DNA of 64,000 nucleotides from contig NC_020168.2 of NCBI RefSeq assembly GCF_000224145.3, forward strand, positions 5,257,294 to 5,321,293, in the 5' to 3' direction. The position numbers and the translations under genes were made by a program. Positions 22,296-33,200 of the stretch are shown piece after piece; position 1 is the first letter of the stretch; each line of letters starts with the position of its first letter. Source of the stretch: Ciona intestinalis. Its lineage: Eukaryota; Chordata; Ascidiacea; Phlebobranchia; Cionidae. The notes beneath the pieces are model-generated. The model worked only from the letters and a program-made list of their open reading frames with translations, did no database searches and was not told the origin of the DNA.

Positions 22296-25200
22296 TTGGA
22301 AGATAACAACTCCTCTCAAAGAATAGTAAAAAGTCTTATTATCGTAATTTAAAACCTATCTTACGCGTTTTCTATAAATCTTACTCAAATTGTCTAGGCA
22401 AAAACTTGCGGACCCCCATTAACCTTACTATAATAGTATCATAAAACTTTTAATTACTTGTATTATATGCAGGCGATCAACGGGCAAACGAAAACAGTGC
22501 GTTGACCTCATTCCATACTTTATTTATGCGGCTTCATAACAAGGTAGTTAGAGATTTGAAAGCGATTAATCCAAGCTGGAGCAAACTCAAGCTTATTCAG
22601 GTATTTATGCAAATATTTACTTATCTAAGTATTATAGCGACTTAGTTTTAATTTACATGTAATATTTTTACACACATTTTCGTGATGCGATTTTAGTACG
22701 CTTTATAAACGTTTTTAAAGTTAAACAATTAAAAAAGCTTTTTGATTTTATAGTTTTTCTAGGCTGAACAATTCGAACTTTTTAGTTCTGTAGACAGCTA
22801 TCTGTCGTAGACGTCAATATTTGTAACTAAAAAACTAATTTCTAATTTATTTAAAGACCGGGCGTTCCATCGTAGCTGCAATGCATCAACGAATCACATA
22901 CAAGCAATATCTACCTGCCATCCTGGGTTCGCAATACATGAACAGATTTGGCCTGACACTACTTGAGCAGGTACAGGACAATATCATTATTCAGCCGTAT
23001 TAGGAACAGAAACTAAAAAATTATCATTGACAATGAAACTTAGTTCTATGGGATAAGCTGTTTTAGAGTCGCGATGATGCGGTTGTATAAATCTGTAAAT
23101 ATTCTTTGTTTGCTACCAAATCGGACTAAAAATATACATTTCTCATGGGTGTGTTTTTCTGTGATGCTAACAACTTTAACAACTCATTAGTGACCGCTAG
23201 ATTGGAGCAATTGCCGTTAAGTGCTGTCTTGCCCAATGACTCATACGCCCACAATAGTAGCAGCGACAAGCCTTGGACCCTAATATTATGTGTTACGTAA
23301 AATAAGACACCCTACAATAAATAATGCCAACACAGAGTAATATTCATTTTCCTTTTTTTAACACAGGGATACTCCAACGGATACGACGCGTCATACGATG
23401 CTGGTGTCATTAACTCGTTCGCTGCAGCTGCTTTCAGGTTTGGTCACAGCCAGATACCGGGTCGCTTGGTGAGAAGGAACCAACATTGGGCTGTACAGGG
23501 AACTCCTATTTTACTCAGAAACAGGTAATAGTAGGTTAGAGTAAAGTGGTGTTGTAGGCTGTCTTTTTATTCTACTTTATTGTACCATATGTGGTGAACG
23601 AAGCAAATATATAGAAATGTATACCCGTATCCTCACAGCTCTCGTAAAAGAGCTTTATGGAGTTGCTTAAAAAGCGATTAGGAAATATGGGTAAACTAAT
23701 TATACTATGGTATAATGTAATAACATATTACCGATCTTAACTTATAAAGTACTATATACAGCACCCATACAACAGTAAAAATATAACGTTTTACATTTAT
23801 TTTTACCTTGCAGTTTCTTCAATTCCAATCCTCTCTTGACCACTAACTTCGGTGGAGCAAATTCAATTTTAAGAGGTCTCAGCAACGAACCTGCGCAAAA
23901 AATCGACCCAACTTTAGTAGATGATTTACAAGACTTTCTGTTCGCACCAAGAGGTCAGCACCTTTTTAAAATTCACAAAATTCTGGTATAGGCTCAACTT
24001 TAGAGTGTAAGCGTGCATCTACGCAATATTAATGCAATTGGATAGCATATTATAAGACAGTGGTAAATATATGACACTATATGTTTACTGCCAAATTATA
24101 ACAACACGCATAAAATCAAAATTGCCTTTATTAATCCCGACAAGGTATATAGATTTCAGGTATTTTTCAATTTACTATGATCTTATATTAGCAGCTTTAC
24201 TACTGCACTACACATTGAACCAAATGTAAATCTATATTTAAAATTCTCCACAATTTACAAAGGTCGACGAGGACATGACTTATTGGCCATCAACATTGCC
24301 CGAGGTCGTGACCATGGCATCCCATCCTACAATGCTTACCGGGAATTATTCGGTTTGAAAAAGGCAAACAGTTTCAATGACTTTGTTGAAATACCCCCGG
24401 CTCGTCGAAGGTCACTACAACGTCTGTACAGGTATGCAAACAATTTGTATAAGTTCGTTGGAGTAAGCTTTTTTTTATCGTTCTGTTTTTCGTTCTTTTA
24501 TCCTTCTATTTTGTAGTAAACTAAGAGTAGTTCCATAATTATATTAGCCTATATCGTTATGATTCCCTCTTAAATAATATTTTTCTCACAATATTTCGAA
24601 TATCCATTATTGTATATCACTTTTATTTAGTTGGTCTTCGTATTTTCCATTATTACCATAAAACCTTTATACAAATGGGTAAAGGCAATTATATCTTCCT
24701 TTTTCATCCTGTTTCCTTTAAACCAAGTAACATATACGGTAACTTATAAAAAACGGCACGAGTTGCTGCATGAAACAGAACATCAACCTAATCGCTAACG
24801 TTGCTCCGCCAAACGAGTGTAAAACTCTGGTTTGTAATCTTCATACAAACTGCTTAGAAACGTGAACGACGTTGATCTTTACATCGGAGGTTTATCTGAA
24901 CGACCAGTTGCGGGCGGAAGCGTTGGTCCTGTCTTCGCCTCAATCATCGCTTACCAATTCCGAGCCCTCAAGAAAGGAGACAGGTTCTGGCACGAAAACG
25001 GCGCAGAATGCACGGTTTTTACACCAGGTATAAAATAGTCTATGACAACTATTTACTTGTTGTCTAAATTAGACGAACATTAAAAAATATTAATAACCAC
25101 CAAAGGTATACATGGGGCAACTCATATATAGTAGGGTGGGAAAGATGGGACACCTTTCCATTCTGTTTTATTGTCCCATTTAGTGGTAAACAAAGAAAAT

Positions 25201-28200
25201 TCAAAAAATTATAAAACCGTATCCTCACGACTACCATAGACCGTTGTTAATTGTTTAAAACACGATCAGGATATTTAAATATTGTGTGCTAAAGGTGTCC
25301 CATCTTCCCCCATCTTACTCTATAAGCGGACAGTATGAGATGTTTGAGACAGAACACTAATTATAATTGGATATGACGACTGTCGTTTTCCGGCCACGCG
25401 AGTGAAAATATCATCTATAATTAAATTTTGTGGTTTGTTCTTTTTGTGCACTTGAAAAAAGTGCATGAGTGAATAAAAAATCATTTTGTTTAACAAAAGC
25501 ACTAAAAGCAATAACATCTAAACCTTTTCCGTTTCCAGCCCAACTTGCCGCCATTCGCAGCTTTACACTTTCAAGGATAATGTGCGACAACCTTCAAGAT
25601 CAACGATCGATCCAACCAAACCCTTTCCTTCAACCATCAGTAGGATCCAATGCTCGTGTTCCCTGCAGTCGTTTCCCTGCTTTGAATATGGCGGCATGGC
25701 GGGACAGTTCGCCTAATCCATTAGACACAAGTAAGCATTACCATAGTGTTGGACCGAGTGCATAAATCCGAGTTTTACTACAGTTACCAAAAACGTTACT
25801 GTTGTATAATGTGTATTACATTATACAACTTGGGTAATGGAATAATCATCCGGCCTAAGTTCTTCGACCCATAATGTACCTCGATGTGAGACTTCACGCA
25901 CATACAATAGAAATACAAGTTCATATATGCAGCCAGTGCATGTTTTTGAAAAAATCAAAGTAGGCTATATAAATAAATAAATAAATAAATAAATGTCAAA
26001 TCATTTTTCAGTCACATAGGTTTAGAAATTACTAAAGTTGCTGCATGGTATCAGAAGGTTTAAAAATATTTTTTTCCTTTTTCAGCCACATCCCCCGAAT
26101 TCACTGCATGGTTTGTCGTGCCGTTCAAAAATGGCAACCAGCTTAGTACAACTGCTTTATTGGACGACTTACTGGTTCGTCGACCTGATGACGTTTGTAG
26201 CAAAGTACTTGGTACAGAAGAACGTACAGTACGTGGAAATAAACAGATAAGGTTCAAGTGCCCACCAGGTTCGATACGCGCGACAGACTTCCCGAAGATA
26301 GAATCACCAGATTGTAAGTTTGTTCAAATTATTTATTCTACTTTTTAAAAATAGAACCCCAAAAGCGTGTTTTTATGTATAAAAAGGAATATTTTATGCT
26401 TTGTGGCTGCTGGCCAACGATGGCGCTAGGCTTGTTTATAATATGGAATAGCCAAGACAAACTGTATTTTAAGCAATGCAATTTATTGAATTACAAGCAT
26501 GCATATTAGTACAGGCCAAAAATATGTATAGGGACAAATTATTTCGTTATATACAAATCGGCGCAACAAACCGAAAACAAAACATACACTATGCTGAGTT
26601 CCCCTTAAAAAAATTACTGCTTTTGTTTGCAAACTACCAGTGTGATTATCCATTACTATAAATCTATATCTATTTTACTAAACAAACTATGCCCATCTAG
26701 TGATCTGGACTGCATGGGAGGACAACTCAACTCCACGAAGGCCACGCTTCGATGATAACGAATCACGTGATGAGAGTCACGTGTGCCTTGAACCGCTTGC
26801 AATCCAAGCTCAAACGTTAGCAGGGGTAAGTAGAATTTTTTTCATATAAAGTATGGTGGGGTAATATAAGACACGTTTTCATTATCTTTGCTTGTCTAAT
26901 TTGGTAGTTAACAAAGAACTTTTACAGGATTATAAACCCGTGGCCCCGTGACTCTAAAAATAAGTTAGTTACTAGAAGTGCGATCAGGAAATATGGGTTT
27001 TATAGGTGCCAACATTTTCAAACCTATTCCACAGTAATATATACATTGTGTACGTATGACCACTAACTTTATATGGTGATAAACGCAAATTGGATATTGT
27101 GCTAAGTGATAATGAGCTCGTGTTTTTTTGTTATATAAGAGACCAGCTCGTGAGACCGGGGACGTTTTCAGAAAATTTAGTCCATTGGAAGGATTAGATT
27201 GCTTAGGATCGGACCAAACTACTCGTCGATGCAATGACTACAGAGTTCGCTATCTCTGCCGAACAGGTATCATGTCGTTGTTGATTGAATAAATAAATGC
27301 CTGCTTTATCCTTGTGTGGTGGGGCAACGATTTTCGTTGTGACACATGGTGTTTTGTTACATATGCCCGCTTCACGAGAGTTACTCCGTCGTACAATGAC
27401 TTATTTAGTGGGGATTATTTGAAGACTACAAATCACTATAATGATATTTTATCACTCATTTAGTGATTCAGCACACATTAGTACTCATGCAAAACCAAAA
27501 GAAATTTCATTTGCCACTATTCACACGCTTACTCCAAACGTATATATAAAATAGGGTGGGGAAGATGAAACGCAATTTCATTCTATCGCCCATTTGGTAG
27601 TAAACAAAGAAAATTCAAAAAATATGAAACCGAATTCTCACGTATCCCATAGACCGTTGTTAATTGTTTAAAATACGATCAGAGTATTTCGGATATTATG
27701 TGCTAAAGTTGTCCCATCTTCCCCACCCTCCTATATAATAATATCACTCACTTAGTGATGCAACACATAATAAGTATAATCAAAATAAATTCATTACCAA
27801 TATATCTAGCCTTACTTCAAGACTTTCATTTTATTGTTCGCTCCTTTTTCAGCTCTCCTGTCTAATCCAACTTCTGGTCCCTCAACCACGACCCAAGCAA
27901 CCACCACAGCAACTACCACAGCAAGCACTACAACGCGAAGCACCACCTTGTCACCTGCAGGTCGCTGGACAGCTTGGATAAGTTTGGACGTTCCGCAGTT
28001 CGGAAGTGGTGACAACGAATATTTATTCAGGGTTGCAAACGCAATTGGATTTTGCAGGTATGTAAGCATTTATGCATTTAAAATGGATTAAAATTTAAAA
28101 AATAGTATATATATAGCACTGTGGGGGAAGATGGGACACCTTTAGCAAATAATGTCAAAATATCCTGATTGTGTTTTAAATAAAACCAACGGTCCATGGT

Positions 28201-28895
28201 AGGCTAATCGTGGTGATACGGTTTTATAACTTTTCTAATATTCGTCACTGCCATAAATGGGGCAAGAAAACAGAATAAAAAGGCGTCCCATCTTCCCCCG
28301 CCCTACTGTATAATAGCTTGAGGTGAGATGGTTTTCATTCGGTTTTCTCGTTCAACTTGGTTGTAAACCGAAAATGTTTACAGAAATATATATATCTGTT
28401 TCCTCTTTAAAAGAGCGTTGCCAGTTGTTAGAAACACGTTTAGGAAATATAGCCTACCATGCGCTAACGGTATCCATCTTACCCCACAGTACCATATATA
28501 GCCCAAGAACTTACAAACGCGCAACAACTAACAAGGATACCGTTACGCAAAGTGTTAACATTTTAACTAATATTGACATCTTTTCACAGAAACCCAACCG
28601 GCATTAGAGCACGTACTGTTGGCACTCACATCAGCTCGCGTTTAAGTGGAGATGTTATTTATTCATTGAATGCAAGAGTCGGATTGATTTGCCGCAACTA
28701 CCAACAAACTAGTGGTAGATGTCAAAACTACGAAGTCAGCTATTTTTGCCAATTTTCGAGTAAGTTATAAAGAACGATAACTGCGTTTATAATTTTAACT
28801 AAGTCTTGCATATTTATCGTTTTACAAAGCAGATTAATACTGTTGGTATTCAAAAATAATCTTTTCTTTACTTTTTTTCAGATATCAATGGCTAG
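17881..28895 (+). CDS. Secreted animal haem peroxidase with C-terminal WxxW (mucin/CILP-type) domains, paralogue B, about 960 aa
   Basis: Exons: 17881-17950, 18316-18505, 19822-19925, 20321-20482, 20921-21064, 21478-21588, 21977-22138, 22473-22600, 22857-22970, 23367-23524, 23814-23953, 24263-24431, 24858-25027, 25539-25730, 26086-26313, 26701-26825, 27140-27266, 27853-28057, 28590-28759, 28882-28895; 2883 nt in frame. Signal peptide (MILHSLQLTPFLLLLAATSL), an Ala/Pro-rich stretch, then DGSCNN, FWGQYIVHD with distal His 166, GDQRANEN with Arg 318 and Glu 321, calcium-loop-like TSYLDAGNVYG, FRFGHSQ with proximal His 422, and NIARGRDHG. WxxW modules begin at 750 (WTAW) and 870 (WTAW), separated by a Thr-rich linker (TTTQATTTATTTASTTT) that is probably O-glycosylated. 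Val 165 replaces the haem-ester Asp. Exon phases match paralogue A up to the C-terminal linker. Confidence 0.92.
17989..18115 (-). mobile_element. MITE-like TIR element, shortened
   Basis: Left end GAGTGGGGAATACGGGACAC, right end GTGTCTCGTCTTATCTCACC. About 127 bp, in peroxidase B intron 1. Confidence 0.65.
18578..18645 (+). mobile_element. SINE tail fragment
   Basis: Contains GTGTGAAACAATACCCGTGT, TATACCGACCGTCGTCCCCC and AACGCAAGGATAAACCC, the 3' half of the SINE. Confidence 0.5.
18725..18850 (+). mobile_element. SINE tail fragment
   Basis: Contains CAAAGTTGCATATGTGATAC, CACGAGGTGTATGAAACTGA, CTTCCCCGCCACGCGAAGAT and an AAACAAATTACATTGATT tail. Confidence 0.7.
19471..19663 (-). mobile_element. 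Decayed MITE-like element
   Basis: Starts AATACTGTGGAGTATAAGAT. The interior matches the AATCGTGTTTTTTAAAA region. The right end GGTCATTCGTACTCCAAC is weak. Confidence 0.45.
20190..20290 (+). mobile_element. SINE tail fragment
   Basis: Contains GTAACTCGTAAACTGGCCCG, AGGTTTATAAAACAGAGCAC and GCTCCGCCAGGATAAACAAG. Confidence 0.55.
21357..21450 (+). mobile_element. SINE tail fragment next to a MITE remnant
   Basis: AAGCGGGCACGAGATGTATG, GAACACCCATATTATACAAC and AACAAAATGTAATTTATTTA match the SINE 3' half. Just before it, 21325-21358 (GTGTCCCGTCTTCCCCCACT) is a right-end remnant of the MITE-like family. Confidence 0.5.
21750..21931 (-). mobile_element. MITE-like TIR element (TAAGAT subfamily)
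   Basis: Left end TGTTGGGTAAGATATAGGAC, right end GTGTCTCATCTTACCCCAAC. Intronic in peroxidase B. Confidence 0.7.
22228..22298. repeat. (AT)n microsatellite followed by poly(T)
   Basis: About 50 bp of uninterrupted AT dinucleotides followed by about 20 T. It lies in the intron after peroxidase B exon 7. Homopolymer and dinucleotide length here is likely unreliable. Confidence 0.9.
23528..23730 (+). mobile_element. Decayed MITE-like element
   Basis: Starts GTAGGTTAGAGTAAAGTGGT and has an interior AAAAAGCGATTAGGAAATAT. The right end is unclear. A further decayed fragment with TATGGGATAAGCTG lies at about 23040-23155. Confidence 0.4.
24748..24835 (+). mobile_element. SINE tail fragment
   Basis: Contains AAACGGCACGAGTTGCTGCA, TGAAACAGAACATCAACC and GTTGCTCCGCCAAACGAG. 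Confidence 0.5.
25126..25324 (+). mobile_element. MITE-like TIR element (family 1), full length
   Basis: Left end ATAGTAGGGTGGGAAAGATG, right end CCCATCTTCCCCCATCTTAC. The interior is close to the family consensus (CATAGACCGTTGTTAATTGT, AAAACACGATCAGGATATTT). A SINE tail fragment follows at 25325-25415. Confidence 0.85.
25325..25415 (+). mobile_element. SINE tail fragment
   Basis: AAGCGGACAGTATGAGATGT, TGAGACAGAACACTAATT and TTCCGGCCACGCGAGTGAAA match the SINE 3' half, immediately after the MITE-like copy. Confidence 0.55.
25970..25994. repeat. (AAAT)n microsatellite
   Basis: Six tandem AAAT-type units in the intron before peroxidase B exon 15. Confidence 0.8.
26846..27044 (+). mobile_element. 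MITE-like TIR element (TAATATAAG variant)
   Basis: Left end GTATGGTGGGGTAATATAAG. The interior GTGCGATCAGGAAATATGGG matches other copies. The right end AACCTATTCCACAGTAATAT is weak. Confidence 0.55.
27290..27385 (-). mobile_element. SINE tail fragment, reverse
   Basis: Plus-strand AATAAATGCCTGCTTTATCC, TTGTGTGGTGGGGCAACGAT and GTTGTGACACATGGTGTTTT are the reverse complement of the SINE 3' half. Confidence 0.6.
27541..27737 (+). mobile_element. MITE-like TIR element (family 1), full length
   Basis: Left end AATAGGGTGGGGAAGATGAA, right end GTCCCATCTTCCCCACCCTC. Intronic in peroxidase B. Confidence 0.8.
28108..28312 (-). mobile_element. MITE-like TIR element (family 1), reverse
   Basis: Left end GCACTGTGGGGGAAGATGGG, right end CCCATCTTCCCCCGCCCTAC. 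It directly abuts a second element of another subfamily at 28313. Confidence 0.8.
28313..28500 (+). mobile_element. MITE-like TIR element (GAGATGG subfamily), abutting the previous copy
   Basis: Left end TAGCTTGAGGTGAGATGGTT, right end ATCCATCTTACCCCACAGTA. The interior GAAACACGTTTAGGAAATAT matches the family in forward orientation. Confidence 0.65.
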
Positions 28896-28953
28896 ATTCC
28901 TCCAATTTTGGTTTCAAGGGACACATGTTTTGCATATAATCTTTTTCTGTGCA

Positions 28954-29137
28954 TATATAGGGTGGGGGAGGATGGGACACATTTTCATTCTACTTTTTAT
29001 CGCATTTATTGGTAATAAACAAGAATATTCAAAAAAATATAAAACCGCATCCTCACAACTCCTATAGACCGTTAACACGATCAGGATATTTAAATTTTAT
29101 GTGCTAAAGGTGTCCCATCTCCCCCACCCTAACATAC
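28954..29137 (+). mobile_element. MITE-like TIR element (family 1)
   Basis: Left end TATAGGGTGGGGGAGGATGG, right end GGTGTCCCATCTCCCCCACC. It lies 59 bp after the peroxidase B stop codon and may be in its 3' UTR. It is the last copy before a gap of about 18 kb in this family's distribution. Confidence 0.8.
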
Positions 29138-30204
29138 ATATATGAACTCGTTGTATATATAATTAGGCAGCCTGTTCGCATCAGTACCGCTCTGTAATGA
29201 AAATATACTCAAAGTTTTAACAATTCCTGCTTCTTTGTTGTCATTTAATTGCTGGTTTCGAAGTAAGAAGGTTCTATTCTATATGTGGGTGAGGCCCTAT
29301 GTAGTGAGGCACGCGGCGGAACCTGGGATTAAGGCCAGAGTTAGCTCATAATCACAATAGTATCATGGAAAATTATAAGAACCCAACGTGACAAGCTTCT
29401 GCATATTTAAAGACTATAGTTGTAACGTTTAAGCATGTTTATGCACGGATCATTGTCTACTAAAGATATATCTATCTCTATAGGCATAGCCTACCAATAA
29501 GGATACAATTAACCAACAGATGCGATACAGTTTCTTTATTGTAAGAAGAGGGTCTTATTTTGTTTTACTGGAGAGAGTTTTTAAGCAGAAAGCTTTCAAC
29601 GGGCAGTGGGTAAATGAGTGTGTTTTACCATAGCCTATAATTATTTATAGGCTATGGCTTTACTATTTCTATATTTGTAGTCACTGAAGCGTGCAGTTTT
29701 GCCACTCGACGTTAAATTTGTAAACAACATTACGAATGCTTTTCATCAGTCGTGCTGTTAGATGTAACGTGACGACGTGTTTTCTTGAGCGTCTGCAACG
29801 TTTCTTGCAAACGCCGAAAGATGCAGTCAGTAATTTCTAAAAAAAAGTTAGATGAAAATATAATCGATAGAAAATGCTTAAGAGTTAATAGACATCCTTT
29901 TATTGCCGTTTTTTTTAGTTTTTTACAATGTGTAAAATGATCAAGACATTAAAATGTGACAGTTTCATCCCATACCACTGTTCTGTCACTAAACCAAACC
30001 TAACGATATTTTTGGGTTGAAACAAAAAGACAGCATAAGTTTATATAGCTTAGCAATATTGCAGGTGACAGGTGTGACGAGGTGTCATAAGTATTGTTTA
30101 GTGTTACACTACTTGTTTTAGTTATTTCTGTTATAACAATATTCTACCTATCTCAGCTGCATACCATAGCCTCAATTATCAAGTAGAAGTAGTTATTGGT
30201 TATA
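29138..30204. promoter_or_regulatory. Upstream region of ACLY
   Basis: No coding sequence seen. It contains a hairpin at 29628-29657 and a CpG-richer stretch at about 29705-29830 (ACGTGACGACGTG, GAGCGTCTGCAACG) ending in AAACGCCGAAAGATGCAGTC. That block resembles one upstream of the scramblase gene. The rest is AT-rich and undistinguished. Confidence 0.4.
29628..29657. repeat. Perfect 13-bp inverted repeat (hairpin)
   Basis: CCATAGCCTATAA, a 4-base loop (TTAT), then TTATAGGCTATGG. The arms are exact reverse complements. It lies about 550 bp upstream of the ACLY start codon. Confidence 0.85.
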
Positions 30205-33200
30205 ATGTCGGCAAAAGCAATCAATGAAATCACCGCAAAGACCATTTTGTGTAAAAACATTGGTGATGACATTAATTTGAGCAACCGACTGCGATTTGCA
30301 TCGGTTGATCGTTGCATAAATTGGGATGAACTGGCAGTGAAACATCCTTGGCTGCTAACTGAGGTAATAATTTTGTTTTAGTGTAACTTGATTTTTTACA
30401 TTGGACAGTTGTATAAACTTTTGTCAAACCTTTGTGATAAGGATAAAATAGTTTTGATTATGATATCGCAGCCGTGGAACAAAGGTTAGCACGCCTGCAT
30501 TAAAAAAAGAGGTTAAAACGATTATCAATTAAATACATGGTAACTTGTTAACTGACACAAGGTGTATAAAACAGAACATCCATTCTATATAGCGAATGTC
30601 GTTTTCGGCTACGCGAGAATAAAACAAATTACTTGTATTAATGTTGCAATTGTTTATTCATACAAAATTCTTTTGCATTTCAGAAATTGATTGTGAAGCC
30701 GGACCAATTGATTAAACGTAGAGGAAAGCTGGGTTTGATTAAAATCAACACAGATTATGCTGGTGTACAACAATGGGTTGGAGAACGTATGCTAAAGGTG
30801 GCCATTTTTAACTTAAAAATACAAATCAATTTTTTGTGAATTTGAGTACAAAATTCTGCAGCATTGTTTATTAACTTCTTATGTGTATTTTTTTAGTTCC
30901 CTAAATTTGTTTTGTTTTCGAAGTTAACCAAAAAATAGCATTCTTTTTAATCTGATGACATTCCTCATAAAGTAACACTTTACATTCACACAACTTATAC
31001 ATGTTTTTCCCTCCAGGAAATCAGCATTGGTGAAACAAAGGGGATTTTAAAACATTTCATTATTGAGCCTTTTGTTGCACATAAGCAGGTTTGACATTTG
31101 GTCTGAAATTAATTCAATTTAATACGCGGATTTATTCAATTATAATATAATTCATAAACATAGTCTAGTACATAAATGTTCATATTAAAAACAACTGAAC
31201 CATAATATATTCTACATAATACAACTTTAATGAATGCTAATATTTTAATCTGGTAAACTACACTGAATGCAGTAATATATTGGATTATGGTGAGGTTAAG
31301 AGAATCCAATTAAACTTTATTCTGTTTACTTCTAGAGCAATTTATGCTTTCAATTCAACAAAATTACATATCCAATTACCATATTTCAGTTCATCTGGGT
31401 TTACCAATTATTGTTGGTATTGATTAGTAGGCTATATATGCGGTAAAATTACCAATTCAATTTGCAAGACAGTTCATAATACAAAACCCAAATCTTCCTT
31501 TTAGAGCTTGTATATTATATAGGCTATTACACCCAAAAATTTAATTTATTACAAGCACAGTACTAGTTCTGTTTACAGAAGCAAACACACCCAAATGTTA
31601 ATTAAACATAGCATAGATTACTTTAATTAAAGCAACACTCAGTTTAAACAAAAACGCTTGCATAGCCTACATTACAAAGGCTGCTAAAGTTACATTTCTT
31701 GTAACAACAGACCATGCTATTTAATGGCCTTGAAATTTATTGCAATGCAAATGTATTTTATGTGACCTTCCAATTTTATAAAATGTGGGGAAAAATAGTA
31801 AATTATGCTTAACCAAGGTCAAGTTTTTAGTACTTTATTTGATAGCCTTGAAATTTAATGCACTCTTTTAATTTTATGGGACTAATTTCGAATAATTCAA
31901 GTAAAAAATGTTAACCTTTATCCAAGGCCATGTTTATTTATTTGACCACCCTAAAATTTAATGCAATTCTTATTTTTTATGTGACCTTCTAATTTTGTAA
32001 ACATTTTCTTAACTTAACCAAACCATGTTTCCAGGAGTTTATTTAATAGCCTTGAAATCGACTTCCCATTTTTACCTAAAATTTTTTTTTTAAACTTTTT
32101 GTTAACCATGTCCATGTTTTTAGGAAGAAGAGTTTTACATCTGCATCCACTCTTCCAGGGAGGAGGACACCATCCTCTTCCACCACGAGGGAGGAGTGGA
32201 CATTGGAGATGTGGACGCAAAAGCCAACAAACTCCATGTGAGCGATATCATGTATTGTTTGCATTACTCATGTTTGTATTAGCTTTGACGTAAAATATTG
32301 TCAATACTTCAACGTGTCTGATTAATTCCCAGAAATACTGTGTGCGTTCAATATATTTCATAATTAAAACATTTTCTTCTGAAATATTTTTGGCTAAAAA
32401 TGTTAAGGTTTTAATTTTTTCAGATACTGACTGGAGAAAAAGCAGACTCCACTAAAATAACAACTGCGCTGCTTAAAAGCGTGAGCAGAGAAAATCAAAG
32501 GTATGTTCCTTCCTTTTTACATGTTTCTAATAAAACATGCTTTGTGTATTATGAATTATTATTGAATTATATATCGATTTTAATTACATAACGTTCTTAG
32601 ATTGCTGGAGCCATTTATCTTGTCTTTATACGAGTTCTACACTTCCCTCCACTTTACTTACTTAGAAATCAATCCCTTGGGTGAGTTTTATGTCAATGTG
32701 GCAGTACAACTGCTTGTACATTTCGAATAAATTGTTTTATGGCTCTGCTACTTAACGTATGAGGTGTAGAACAGGGATTTGTTAAGTTTCTGCCATTTGT
32801 GTAAATGTGTAAAACATGAATTTTATATATGTGGTGCACCCAAATAAATCTGAAATGCCTAAGTGTGCCATGATTTTAAAAAGTTAAAGATTTCTTGGTG
32901 TATACTAGGGTGTAGACGTATACCCGAATGCTCTCACAACCATTACGTCATAGCTTTAACTAATATTGATTGTAAATATCCACCGTCAGTTGTTTGTCCT
33001 TCCAATTTCTGATAATTTATCAGCGGTGGTATACACTATTGTAATAATTCATGCACTATTACGTAATGCAACACAGCATTTTTAAGAAGTCTGTCAAAAC
33101 AGTAACACAAACAAGCATAAAGTATTGTGTGTGTGCCGAACCTCTGACCTCAAACAATTAGTCTAGCAGAACAAACACAGGAAATGGGTTGTTCCTTGTT

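Noticed and set aside
22228-22298. Possible coding extension through the (AT)n and poly(T) run after peroxidase B exon 7
   Set aside because: Simple sequence repeat in an intron; the exon has a good GTAAGT donor at 22139 and the next exon joins in phase.
29600-29700. Hairpin at 29628-29657 as a terminator of peroxidase B
   Set aside because: Intrinsic terminators are not used by RNA polymerase II genes, and the hairpin lies more than 700 bp after the stop codon.
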